DNA of 32,182 nucleotides from NCBI GenBank assembly GCA_964585635.1, contig CAZPEV010000014.1, forward strand, positions 1 to 32,182, written 5' to 3'. Shown here in pieces: positions 16,836 through 24,916 of the stretch. The notes under the pieces are model-generated. The model was given only the letters and a program-made list of their open reading frames with translations, ran no database searches and was not told where the DNA came from. The translations under genes and the position numbers were made by a program. The DNA comes from CAZPEV01 sp964585635 (GTDB lineage Bacteria; Zixibacteria; MSB-5A5; GN15; JAAZOE01). Position 1 is the stretch's first letter; the number at the start of each line of letters is the position of its first letter.

Positions 16836-17735
16836 ATGATTACCCACATGAGGCCCCGGAGCGGATGGCTATGGAGAGGCCGATTGTCGGCGGAGGCAAT
16901 TTCAGCGATCTCAAGGGGGAGTGCCATTGTCGTGCTCCTGCTCTCTGCCTGTGCTCCTCCGCCGAAACCGAGTGAACCTCCACAGCCGGCGGAGGCGTTG
17001 ACGACCAGATCATGTCTACCGCATGATCTTACGGTGGACGGCCGCGGCAGCCACACGGCGCGGATTGCATGGAACCCGGGATGCCCGGATGTACGGATAC
17101 TGCGCGGATTCAATATCTATCTGTCGGCGGCTCCTCTAACGGCCCAATTTCCGGGTACCAACCTGCCCGACACCATCATGCCCTTCAATCGTGAAATCTT
17201 TCCCGGCGACACGCTCGGCAATCCAAACCGGGAGACCTATACGCTGGATTCCATTCCCAACGCGATTCGTTTTTTCATCCATGCCCGCGCGGTAAATATC
17301 GACAATACCTTATCTCGACCGACCAACGAGGTTCAGGTGATTTGCTACCCCCAAGGGGTGATCGAACTGGAGGAATCATTTTCGGGCAAACGGGATGGTT
17401 TCAGCTTCGGCGACGAGAGTTATTGCCGGACCGATGATCTGGCCAATGATCTCTATTTCTACCATCGCAACGGCGATGATTTTCTCTGTTCTCCTTCGCG
17501 CCTCGGGCCGGTCAATCAAACCACGAAGATATATGATGCTGGAGAGGGGATTCCGTTGGCAAAGCTGGATACCCTCGCTCCGATCGGCTCGCCATTGGAG
17601 AGGATTTCGATCCGCGTCGGAACGAACCTCGTCATCGTCACAGCCGATGGGCGCCCGGCGGCCCTTCACGTCATTGATCTTGTGGGAAAAAACGACAAGC
17701 ACAAAGTTGTCATCGAGTACTTATTCAAACCATAA
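16836..17735 (+). CDS. Lipoprotein with fibronectin-III-like domain
   Basis: The product has a long basic N-terminus, then a hydrophobic stretch ending in the lipobox LLSAC, followed by a proline-rich linker (APPPKPSEPPQPAEA). The next 100 residues look like a fibronectin type III domain: TARIAWNPGCPDVRILRGFNIYLS, then YTLDSIPNAIRFFIHARAV and PTNEVQVI strands. The C-terminal third is unrecognised and contains a SPLERISIRVGTNLVIV strand pair. The start is uncertain: ATG 16836 and ATG 16848 are both in frame, and neither has a clear ribosome site. It lies 7 bases after the citryl-CoA lyase stop, so it may be in the same transcript. Confidence 0.65.
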   Translation: MITHMRPRSGWLWRGRLSAEAISAISRGSAIVVLLLSACAPPPKPSEPPQPAEALTTRSCLPHDLTVDGRGSHTARIAWNPGCPDVRILRGFNIYLSAAPLTAQFPGTNLPDTIMPFNREIFPGDTLGNPNRETYTLDSIPNAIRFFIHARAVNIDNTLSRPTNEVQVICYPQGVIELEESFSGKRDGFSFGDESYCRTDDLANDLYFYHRNGDDFLCSPSRLGPVNQTTKIYDAGEGIPLAKLDTLAPIGSPLERISIRVGTNLVIVTADGRPAALHVIDLVGKNDKHKVVIEYLFKP

Positions 17736-17814
17736 GCCACCCTCCCAGCGAATTGAGCCTGCTTCTCATGACCGGTCCGATGATCTTGTCAAAATGGTCT
17801 TGGCCGGGATAGGT

Positions 17815-18309
17815 CTATGCTTGCGTGACGACGATACCATGGCGGCGCAGGCGCGCGATCATGGCGGTCACATGGGTGCCGGACCAGTATATCCGTCGAC
17901 AGGCTGGACAAAAACGATAGTCATCGTGGTGGGAATAAGTATAAGGGAAAATTCTGGCTTTGATCGTTTCCTTGGCAACGGCGAGGGTCAGAGCGTTGTC
18001 TTCCAAACAGCGCGTGAACATACGCTCGCGACTGTATCTAAGGCCGAAATGTTGCATTACCTGCCAGATCTGCTCCGGCCAAAGATCGGTCGTGAGCAAG
18101 AAGACGTCTCGAACCAGGATTCGTTCGATCATCCGGCGATCGCGAGTCAGAATCTGCCGATCCTCATCGAGTGCCACCTGAATCAGCCGGCTGTCATTCA
18201 TATCTTTCTCGTAGGCCGTGTCGAATCCTCCGGCGCGAAGATACCGCGCCAGCCGACCCAGATGATCATCACAGATAAAGCGACTCTCCGGGCACAGTGC
18301 GCTGCTCAT
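17815..18309 (-). CDS. Mut7-C RNase domain protein (PIN-like)
   Basis: The 164-residue protein matches the Mut7-C RNase domain: FICDDHLGRLARYLRAGGFDT at the start, an ILTRDRRMIER motif in the middle, then a C-terminal zinc-ribbon part (FTRCLEDNALTL and FCPACRRIYWSGTH). The PIN-like acidic residues (Asp14/15 and the Asp in LTRDR) suggest a metal-dependent nuclease. The usual RCxxCN pair has lost its second cysteine (RCLEDN), so the zinc site may be incomplete. A GAGAAGAGA sequence precedes the ATG on the minus strand. It converges with the lipoprotein gene, 79 bases apart. The biological target of the family is unknown. Confidence 0.85.
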   Translation of the reverse strand: MSSALCPESRFICDDHLGRLARYLRAGGFDTAYEKDMNDSRLIQVALDEDRQILTRDRRMIERILVRDVFLLTTDLWPEQIWQVMQHFGLRYSRERMFTRCLEDNALTLAVAKETIKARIFPYTYSHHDDYRFCPACRRIYWSGTHVTAMIARLRRHGIVVTQA

Positions 18310-18976
18310 ATAGATCTCTTCTCACTTCCTGGCGTCAGGGTCAGAAAAGCCTGATCCCCGTCAGTCATAATATATATGCGGAGATACTCAAGACGAGTGT
18401 TTTTGTATGCTAACTGCAGGAAATCAGGTCGGGTCCATTGCAGGTCCTGGGAACAAAAGGGGACCATGGATGGTTTTATCAGGGGGATAGCAGAATGTCA
18501 AATATGGATGATTCTCGCTGACGTCAGGCGTGAGGGAGAAGGATTCCTGAAAAGGTCGGCGCAATCCGGTTAATCGCAATTGCCCGGCCAAATGATTATG
18601 TATTAAGGATTTCGGTGAAGCGATTGAGTGCGGCCGGGATTCGCTGCCGCTGGATTTCCAGGAGCCTGAGGAATATCGGCGGTGCTGATTGCCCAATGTT
18701 TTCCTGGTGCTGCTCTCTGAATCTTTCTTTCGCGTCCTGGAGTTGGATCGCCGTCGATCGATCTTGATCAACTATCATCCCAGCCTTGTCAGTTCGTTTG
18801 CCACGGTTCATCTGGGGCGGGCAAGATTCCGATGGCTTACAACCTCGCTGATGGAATAAAGGCTTGATCCGCCGAAATCGATCTCCAATTCCCCCGATAT
18901 TGATGACACATCATGTTCTAGGTCGGATAGATCGGTGATAGATTCCCGGTACAAATAACGTTACATTAATTATCAG
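18310..18976. other. Intergenic stretch with no convincing gene
   Basis: About 670 bases separate the Mut7-C gene from the DUF6599 gene. The only protein-like frame is on the minus strand at 18596-18811 (71 residues, charged, with an ILNT end). It could extend in frame back to about 18910 without a stop. It lacks a ribosome site and I recognise no homology, so it may be the relic of a longer gene. The rest looks non-coding. Confidence 0.5.
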
Positions 18977-19918
18977 TCATCGGCCGGGGACGAGTTTGTC
19001 CCCTAATTCCTTCTGAATGCTAGCGGCCCTTGCCCGGTCAACACCGATATATATCACGATACAATCGCCAATGGCTTTCAATAGATAGAATCGTCCTCTG
19101 GGATCGGTCATCGAGAACTCGGCACCATTCTTTGTACCGCCGACCGCCTTATTCGAAAAATCCGGATTTTGTCGAAGTTTTTCCAGCACCTCCCGCCACC
19201 GCCTTCGGCCTTCTTCCGGAGAGCCGTACCTGACCAGCAGCAGATCGAAACCATTGAACCTACCAAGGACTCCCTCGGCAAGGCCGAATACGTCATGTGC
19301 TCCGAACTTGTAGAAATTGCCCAGGGCCAGATTCCCCCTGAGATAAATAATCCTGGGTACTGGATATCCAACCAGCCTGACAAATCCGGCCAGCGACGGA
19401 CGGCTTCCCGTGTCAATAATTTTGTCATCAATCGCTTTGGCCAGAGCTTCGAGACCATCTGTCGTTGCCTTGCTGCTGTCATAGCCAATGATCGTCACCA
19501 AGAATCGTCCCTTCCAGAAATTCAAATAGTATTCTGAAAGTCTGGCATCGGTACCGGCTCGTAACGGCCTCCCCTCATCATTGGTTTTGAAGGAATACAT
19601 GCCGTATGCCGCGGGCGGGCCGGTCATCTCGTACAATTCCACCGTGACCGATTGCCCCTGGTCGTCGGCATAATCCCGCGTTGCCACTTGCCGGAAGCCA
19701 TATTCGTGATAAACATCAGCGCCACCATCAATCAGCAGATAGAGGTCATCTCCCACAAAGATGCTGGCCGTATCCGATGGCTTCCATGCTCCGACTTCGC
19801 CGGCTTCCGGGAAATAAGGCCGCAGGTCGGTCGCCCGTTCCTGGGCCGCGGCGACGATTGCGACGGAGGGGGGAATGGTCACTGCAATCATAAGAACTGG
19901 TAATAGTGTTTTATGCAT
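18977..19918 (-). CDS. DUF6599-family exported protein
   Basis: The 313-residue protein has an N-terminal signal peptide (MHKTLLPVLMIAVTIPPSVA, then AIVAAAQE) and the features of the DUF6599 family: a DLYLLIDGGADVYHEYGF segment near the start, VELYEMTGPPAAYGMYSF soon after, and a C-terminal half with GGTKNGAEFSM and IVIYIGVDR strands. Its function is unknown. ATG 19918 is chosen because it gives a clean signal peptide and lies 5 bases after the DUF362 stop. A GGAGGT sequence is present but about 14 bases upstream. An in-frame extension to 19978 overlaps the upstream gene. It is co-directional with a DUF362 gene, a pairing I believe recurs elsewhere. Confidence 0.75.
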   Translation of the reverse strand: MHKTLLPVLMIAVTIPPSVAIVAAAQERATDLRPYFPEAGEVGAWKPSDTASIFVGDDLYLLIDGGADVYHEYGFRQVATRDYADDQGQSVTVELYEMTGPPAAYGMYSFKTNDEGRPLRAGTDARLSEYYLNFWKGRFLVTIIGYDSSKATTDGLEALAKAIDDKIIDTGSRPSLAGFVRLVGYPVPRIIYLRGNLALGNFYKFGAHDVFGLAEGVLGRFNGFDLLLVRYGSPEEGRRRWREVLEKLRQNPDFSNKAVGGTKNGAEFSMTDPRGRFYLLKAIGDCIVIYIGVDRARAASIQKELGDKLVPGR

Positions 19919-19922
19919 GCCG

Positions 19923-20875
19923 CTAAATGGTAACCTCCGATATTTTGAGCGTGTCGACGGCCATTTTCCCCAAGCCATGGTTATAAGCTTGCCTGATCAT
20001 TTCGATTTCCGCCCCGATCAAGCCCAGGAAGGCACTGCAATACGAATCGACCGCGACAGTATCGACTCCGGCGACCACCTTGTGTGGCGAGGCGATCTGT
20101 CCGGGACCGAAGGGACCATTGGTTGTGATGAATTCGGTGGCGTCGGTGATGCACAGGTCTGGCCTTCGAATCAGATTCAGATCGGCGATACATTGCGAAA
20201 GATGGTTTATGTCGTCGTACCCCCCTTTAGCGCCGGAGCCGTAATGGCAATACCGGTTAGTCGGCTCGTAGGCGCTGGCTCCCATCAGGTTTTTCAGGCC
20301 GCCTGTAAATCCGAGGCCGGCGTTGGGCTTGGTGATTGCTATCGTGATGTACAGGTCGTACCCCAACAGGTCCTTGACGATATCGGCGGTCTTCAACGTC
20401 TTGGCCCCGGGAATTGGAACTGTAATAAATTTCTGCGAGGAAAATTTCAAGGTATCCAAATGCGCGCTGAGCATCTTATCTTCGGCGGCCCGACGCCAGT
20501 ACCCCTGGGCCGTTTCTTTTAGGCTACAGACCTCTCTGGCCCCGGCGTCATTACACATCTTGACCACCGCCAGGACGATTTCCGGTTTGACNNNNNNNNN
20601 NGGCCGGGATACCTGCAGACAGCATTGGGAAGGATTGCTACCCGAGATCCTTTGCTCACAAATCGTCTCATGCCGCCGACCAGTTCGACAGCCTTTATGG
20701 CGGAAGTAAAATAATCGGTGCCAGTTACGACCGCGATATCGGCCATGCCTGCGACCGGCGTCAATTCTGTTGTTTCGGCCAAAAGATCGTCGACCACTTC
20801 CCCACCGACGACGACGGCGGCTCCCATGGCGGCCGCGGTCCTAATAAACGACCGACGATTGATCGGATAGTCCAT
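19923..20875 (-). CDS. DUF362 domain protein with Tat signal, interrupted by an assembly gap
   Basis: The N-terminal part (20602-20875) starts with a twin-arginine signal (NRRSFIRTAAAMGAAVVVGG) after a good GAGGAGAG ribosome site, then VTGTDYFTSAIKAVELVGGM and RVAILPNAVCRYPG. The C-terminal part (19923-20591) continues with VKPEIVLAVVKMCNDAGA, GLKNLMGAS, PDLCITDATE and VAGVDTVAVDSYCSA. Both halves match the DUF362 family, and the join lies where the family has the N(P)G...T(K/R)PEIV segment, so little is missing. The ten Ns (20592-20601) break the frame artificially. DUF362 proteins carry iron-sulfur or metal sites in some relatives; the activity is unknown. It is likely exported folded through Tat and co-transcribed with the DUF6599 gene. 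Confidence 0.8.
20592..20601. other. Assembly gap (10 Ns)
   Basis: Ten undetermined bases lie inside the DUF362 gene. Protein sequence on both sides fits one gene, so the true gap is probably short and in frame. Confidence 0.98.
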
Positions 20876-21042
20876 AGTCTCTCCTCTGCATGACTGACCG
20901 CTGAAATATAGTACAACATCGGCCCGTCGTGGGAACCAAAAATACTGTCGGCCGGCGGCTTCTGGAGATGATTGATTTTGGCGCCTCCCATTCCGTATGG
21001 CTGGCCTAGCGGTCGGAATCATTAACTAGGACTGCATTGAAG

Positions 21043-21438
21043 ATGTCGCAGATATTACCGCCAGGCGCCAGTCTGCTGATCGCGGCCACGGTCTTCAGTA
21101 TATCTTTCTACAGCGCTCGGGCGGCGGAGGAAGGGCCAGCGCTCTATCCCGGCGCTGGCTGATCAGGGGTCGTGCTCCAGAGCTAAAATCTGGAGCCCTT
21201 CTACTCCAAGCTGTCTAATATAGAGACGGTCCTTCTGTTCCGAGCCACGGTAGACACCGGGCATCGGGCGGAGGAGATCGCTGGCAATTCAGAGAAAAGG
21301 CTGGGACCGGTTATCAGCATAAAGGTGGGGGTGTTTCAAATCACCGAGCCGCTCTTGGCCGAGGTATGCAACTACGGCATGTATGACGCCCAAACCAGGC
21401 AAAAAGATATCGCCGTTACCATCCATGCCGTTTTCTAG
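21043..21438 (+). pseudogene. Secreted-protein gene with two in-frame stops
   Basis: One frame reads a signal peptide (MSQILPPGASLLIAATVF, then SARAAEEG) for 39 codons to TGA at 21160. Seven codons later comes TAA at 21184. It then continues in the same frame with well-formed protein-like sequence (NLEPFYSKLSNIETVLLFRA, ISIKVGVFQITEPLLAEVC, KDIAVTIHAVF) to TAG at 21436. No shift is needed, so point mutation to stop codons is the simplest reading: a decaying gene of about 131 codons. The family is not recognised. The remaining stretch 20876-21042 is a divergent upstream region shared with the DUF362 gene. Confidence 0.6.
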
Positions 21439-21566
21439 AATAAGTAAACCATTGTCCCGGAAGATCGGCTGTCCGATTTCGGGAGGAAAATCAAACGGCC
21501 ACCCCGGCGGGCGGCTATTTGACGATGGCCTAACCTGTCAGAAAAAAAGTTCCCGGGTGTCCCCGA

Positions 21567-22232
21567 TCACTTTCCTTTGCCCTTTTTCTTGTCCTTGTCG
21601 GCCGCCTTATCTTTGTCGCCGTCGTTTCTGTCCGACGGTTGGCCGTCATCCTTATCCTTGATCTGTCCTTTGCCCTTTAACATATCGGAATTGATCTGCA
21701 TGAAGGTCTGCCCGCGCTCCCGCATCTGGACAATCTCATCCGGTGAACATCCGTGCCGAACAGACATGAAACGTAGATCCACCAAATTGACGATATCAGC
21801 GTCCGCCAAATGAATCGTTTTCCACTCTCCATGCCTCTTGTTTTTGTAATGACCGTACGCCTTGCCATATGGCGGCTTGGATACAGGGTGTGCCAGAGGG
21901 ACATAATATATGCCCGCCTCCAGCCCGAGGTCGGCCGTGATTTCCATCCAGCTCTTCCCCTTGAGACGCAACTGGACAATAATATCGGGTGCCGCCTTTG
22001 CCTGCCGAGCCAGGAAGAAGGCTACCGGCAATTCCTCGTCAGGGATGTTCTGCTGCCGAACGATCACAACCTCCTTCTCCGGTACCTGGTACTGCTCTCC
22101 GATAGCCAGGTAGAACAGCTTGATTTCATCATCGCCGATTGACAGACCGGCATTAATCTCCGCCCGGCAGTGATTTGCCGCTGGCAGAAAACAGGCCAAG
22201 AAAGCAACGGCAAAAGTAGCGGCTTTACGCAT
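21567..22232 (-). CDS. Exported protein with duplicated motif and charged tail
   Basis: The 221-residue product has a signal peptide (MRKAATFAVAFLACFLPAAN). Two copies of a short motif follow: APDIIVQLRLKGKSWMEITAD and, later, SPDEIVQMRERGQTFMQINSD. These share P-D-x-I-V-Q-x-R-x-x-G-x-x-x-M-x-I-x-x-D. It ends in a tail of about 35 residues that is almost all Lys, Asp, Gly and Asn. ATG 22232 is chosen because GGAGG stands 7 bases upstream; upstream in-frame ATGs at 22247 and 22280 lack one. I do not recognise the family. The duplicated helix-like motif suggests a binding scaffold in the periplasm. Confidence 0.7.
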   Translation of the reverse strand: MRKAATFAVAFLACFLPAANHCRAEINAGLSIGDDEIKLFYLAIGEQYQVPEKEVVIVRQQNIPDEELPVAFFLARQAKAAPDIIVQLRLKGKSWMEITADLGLEAGIYYVPLAHPVSKPPYGKAYGHYKNKRHGEWKTIHLADADIVNLVDLRFMSVRHGCSPDEIVQMRERGQTFMQINSDMLKGKGQIKDKDDGQPSDRNDGDKDKAADKDKKKGKGK

Positions 22233-22397
22233 AGCATGCCTCCGCATTGAGATGTGAGCCGTTCCGCTCAGAGAAGCCATATATAATAAATGTCGGCAGG
22301 TAAAGGTTCAACATCAAGTTCAAACTTTGATCAGCATCTCGCCCGCCGACAACATCACCTCGCCCAACGATATTCCTAGAATAATCTTGTTGCATTA

Positions 22398-22426
22398 TGC
22401 CAAAAAATTGATCATGATTTTTGGCA
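22398..22426. repeat. AT-rich hairpin with TGATCA loop
   Basis: TGCCAAAAA (22398-22406) and TTTTTGGCA (22418-22426) form a perfect 9-bp stem around an 11-base loop containing the palindrome TGATCA. It lies in the divergent region between the 22232 and 22608 genes. It could be an operator or a bidirectional terminator. Confidence 0.45.
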
Positions 22427-22607
22427 GAAGGTGATTGGATGGAGTGCTAAAGCCCTGTCCCTCGGTTTTCGCGGAAAGCGACGGTCAGAGCAGGCGGGGC
22501 GGTCGTGATATATCCGGGGTGTTTCCGGCGATAAGGCTCCGGGCCGCCTGCCCTAGGCGGAGGCCCGAGAGCGTGATGCACCATCTTAGTAGCTGAGGAG
22601 ATCTGTC

Positions 22608-22697
22608 ATGGGTAAATCAAAGGACAAAGGGAAAAAGGAGAAGAAGAAACCCAAAAAAGAAAAATCCAAGGGACCCGCGCCGGCTCCCGGCAAATAA
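22608..22697 (+). CDS. 29-residue lysine-rich micro-protein
   Basis: An open frame of 29 codons encodes MGKSKDKGKKEKKKPKKEK followed by SKGPAPAPGK; 13 of 29 residues are lysine. A clear AGGAGAT ribosome site lies 8 bases before the ATG. A GC-rich hairpin (near 22543-22566) precedes it, and a strong hairpin (22763-22794) follows. The lysine-rich composition echoes the charged tail of the neighbouring 21567-22232 product. Possible roles are nucleic-acid binding or ribosome association; this is inference. The frame is short, but ribosome site, start, stop and terminator agree. Confidence 0.55.
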   Translation: MGKSKDKGKKEKKKPKKEKSKGPAPAPGK

Positions 22698-22762
22698 TTC
22701 CGCCTCAGGAGCCAAGGCAAAATCTCCTTACCAATCAGAGGATAATCATCGATTCTGAATTA

Positions 22763-22800
22763 ATCGGCGACCCCGGATCCCATGGGTCGCCGATGTTGTT
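22763..22800 (+). terminator. Hairpin after the lysine-rich micro-ORF
   Basis: ATCGGCGACCC (22763-22773) and GGGTCGCCGAT (22784-22794) form a perfect 11-bp stem, followed by GTTGTTATT. The T-tract is interrupted, so efficiency is uncertain. Confidence 0.6.
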
Positions 22801-22914
22801 ATTGGAGTGCTTGCAATTATTGGATTTTGCATAGGCACGACCAATGATTATCATCCCCTTAGGATCCGAGAATTCGGGAAGCCGGTAGGTGCCGCTATTT
22901 GACAATCACCTGGC

Positions 22915-23026
22915 AAAGCCTTGCCCGTCGAGTGAGTCTCGACTGCGGGGAGACGGCAGTACCGGCATATACCGGCCATACGAAAGCGCGCCCCGGCGGG
23001 AGTCGGTGCAAGCAGGGAAAGGCTTT
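22915..23026. ncRNA. Candidate structured RNA (multi-stem junction)
   Basis: A 112-base segment is closed by a 12-bp helix with 11 pairs (AAAGCCTTGCCC 22915-22926 with GGGAAAGGCTTT 23015-23026). Inside, in order, are GTCGAG/CTCGAC with a TGAGT loop (22927-22943, stacked directly on the closing helix), a small TGC/GCA stem (22944-22958), CCGG/CCGG with a CATATA loop (22962-22975), and a GCGC..CCC/GGG..GTGC stem-loop (22986-23009). This is more nested pairing than expected by chance in an intergenic region. It does not match any riboswitch or housekeeping RNA motif I know. Strand and function are undetermined. No gene is seen in 22800-23243. Confidence 0.4.
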
Positions 23027-23175
23027 CTCATTTGACGATCAGGTTGGGCGGTAATAAATTGGACCGTGAACCGTATGCCGATAGAAAGCGAGGTAATTCA
23101 TGCACGCAGGCGTGGATAGCTGACCCACTCGGGGATGGACGGCCCCACGGAAAAAGGGCCACACCTTGTGTCTAA

Positions 23176-23199
23176 GGCAGAGCTCCACAGAGCTCTGCC
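23176..23199 (-). terminator. Perfect 10-bp hairpin downstream of the acetyltransferase
   Basis: GGCAGAGCTC and GAGCTCTGCC form a perfect 10-bp stem with a CACA loop. It lies 45 bases past the acetyltransferase stop on the minus strand. Only TTAG follows in that direction, so termination is possible but not typical. Confidence 0.4.
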
Positions 23200-23243
23200 A
23201 TTCACCGCTTCGATGGTCATTCTCCACTGCCGGAACCGGATCG

Positions 23244-23640
23244 TCAGTCGAAACAACGGATTGTTATGTCCACGGGGGCCTTCATTTCAAAGCGCTCATA
23301 GAAAGACTGAAGTGCGCGGTCGCAGATATCGTTGACCATGTACAGATTGCCGAGGATGGTGAGCATCCGCCGCACCAATTCGATTCCGATTCCATGTCCC
23401 TGATATTCCGGGAGCACCTCAAGGAAAGGGAGATAGGCACTCAGGATGCCATCCGTGATGGCGGTGATATAGCCCGACGATTTTGCCGCTGTCCTCAACT
23501 GCCAGGATGACACGATCGCTGCCTTTCAGCAGCCACAACCGCGTCTCTGACGACGGTGGATTCGGCCAACCGACGAAGAAGCCCCTTAGGTCATTTGCCA
23601 TGGCGCTGGAAACGGCCTGACAATACCGAATCATGATCAT
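23244..23640 (-). pseudogene. GNAT acetyltransferase with a one-base frameshift
   Basis: Two overlapping minus-strand frames make one GNAT N-acetyltransferase. The first gives the N-terminal part (IRYCQAVSSAMANDLRGF to ILAVEDSGKIVG). The second continues with YITAITDGILSAYLPFLEVLPEYQGHGIGIELVRRM, including the acetyl-CoA loop QGHGIG. The frames join if one C is removed from the CCC run at 23473-23475 (reads GTCGGGCTAT, expected GTCGGCTAT). This is either a real disabling mutation or a homopolymer error in the assembly. The intact product would be about 130 residues. The acceptor substrate is unknown. Confidence 0.75.
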
Positions 23641-23724
23641 TCTCGGTGGTCGGCCCGCGCCACCCTAACTCTTGCCTAGCCTAGGCCGATCGCCGCCGGA
23701 TCAGGACGGAGGAGTCGTCGTTTG

Positions 23725-24021
23725 TTACTCCAAATCAAGCTCGATTACGCCGACCATTCGGGCGACTAGGTTGTACAGGCCGGCCATGATCAAGCCGCCG
23801 ATAAAACCCAGCGCGGCATAAAAGATCGGAAAAAAGATAATCGACCCGACTCCGATGAATGCCCCGAACCATGACCCGGAAGATTCCGAGAAGGTTGATC
23901 CGACTGCCGATATGAACAGGCTGAACAGGGAGACGAAGAAACCAATTATAAGGCCAATGAAGCCGTACAGGATGGCCGACACCTTGGCGCATGACAACGC
24001 CCCGATTCGCTTTAGGATCAT
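23725..24021 (-). CDS. Small membrane protein (DUF3566-like)
   Basis: The 98-residue protein begins MILKRIGALSCAKVSAILYG, then has a long hydrophobic segment (about 15-42) and a second helical pair after a Ser/Gly-rich loop (about 55-88). It ends in a short acidic tail. The N-terminal Lys-Arg-Ile-x-x-x-Ser-x-x-Lys pattern before the first helix resembles the DUF3566 transmembrane family. ATG 24021 is preferred because GGAGGAG lies 7 bases upstream; GTG 24027 is in frame but overlaps that site. Function unknown. Confidence 0.7.
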   Translation of the reverse strand: MILKRIGALSCAKVSAILYGFIGLIIGFFVSLFSLFISAVGSTFSESSGSWFGAFIGVGSIIFFPIFYAALGFIGGLIMAGLYNLVARMVGVIELDLE

Positions 24022-24211
24022 TTGCACTCCTCCATTCTTAATCGCTATATCATCCTTGTGATCGATATGGCCGTCCCCGATAATCGCCGCATTCGACGAT
24101 GCCGATAGGGTAAAATCATACTGCCGGAGATGTCAATACTAAAAATCGTGGGTCGACATCGATCCCATCGGCAAGTATTCAAAGGGACCAGAAATCAGAA
24201 GGGGACTGCGA

Positions 24212-24412
24212 TCAGGGGCGAGGATGTCCCCCAAGAATCCGCGCCGGCAAAAGCATCATGGACCTAAGAAGGCCGAACACACCTTCCACCGCAATGCCGA
24301 CCAGTCGGAATGGTAGAAGGACCAACCACACAAAGGGATATAGCACCAGCGCCAAAAACGCCAGCGGCCAGCAGATCACGAGCAAGATAAGCCAGAGAAT
24401 TAGAGTCGCCAT
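24212..24412 (-). CDS. Small hydrophobic membrane protein
   Basis: The 66-residue product is almost entirely hydrophobic (MATLILWLILLVICWPLAFL, then LVLYPFVWLVLLPFRLVGI) and ends GGHPRP. It would span the inner membrane once or twice. AAGGAA lies about 8 bases upstream of the ATG. No family is recognised. It lies on the same strand as the preceding small membrane protein, with about 190 bases between them. Confidence 0.55.
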   Translation of the reverse strand: MATLILWLILLVICWPLAFLALVLYPFVWLVLLPFRLVGIAVEGVFGLLRSMMLLPARILGGHPRP

Positions 24413-24916
24413 ATGCCGTTTTCCTTAATCACGGGACAATTGCATTGCGGTCAGATACCCCTGGTGTGAATTCTCATATAGTTATCTGGCTGAACCTTCT
24501 CAACCGAGACCCGATTACATATTACGATAATTGATTCCATTTCACCTGTCAAGAAGGAATGGGGCCGCTCGACCCGTGACTTTCGCCCTGCACACGGGTC
24601 TAAATGACATAAGCATATAAACGACCCCTTACGAAAATGTGCCATGGCCGGACCTGCCATATCCCAGATATTGACGGCTGCATCACGTCTGCCCTACGAC
24701 CGGCTCCCTGGGGATTAAGGGTCAATATTTGACGACGCTTGACGGCGCCACTGGAAAACATTATCATGATCAGAACCGGGAAATATTAGCGATCGGCAAC
24801 CAATACGTATCGCGATGCACCGGGACGCTCCTATGGTTAAGGCCGGGAAGAACGGTTGAAAAGCGATCGTGGACAGAGTCCAAGGGGAAAGCATTGCCAT
24901 TGAGCGCGAGCACAGA
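24413..24916. other. Intergenic stretch with one hairpin
   Basis: About 500 bases lie between the small membrane protein and the glycosyltransferase, divergent from both. A hairpin GACCCGTG (24571-24578) with CACGGGTC (24593-24600) is present. No gene is convincing; the 69-residue minus-strand frame at 24451-24660 has no family features. Confidence 0.5.

Noticed and set aside
22986..23009. Resemblance of AGTCGGTGC to the end of a Cas9 tracrRNA
   Set aside because: Only a few bases agree, the surrounding fold differs, and no cas genes or CRISPR array are present.
23100..23123. Tiny frame after GCGAGGT (seven residues)
   Set aside because: Too short to support as a gene; no terminator or conserved context seen.
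24451..24660. 69-codon minus-strand frame
   Set aside because: No hydrophobic pattern, family features or good ribosome site.
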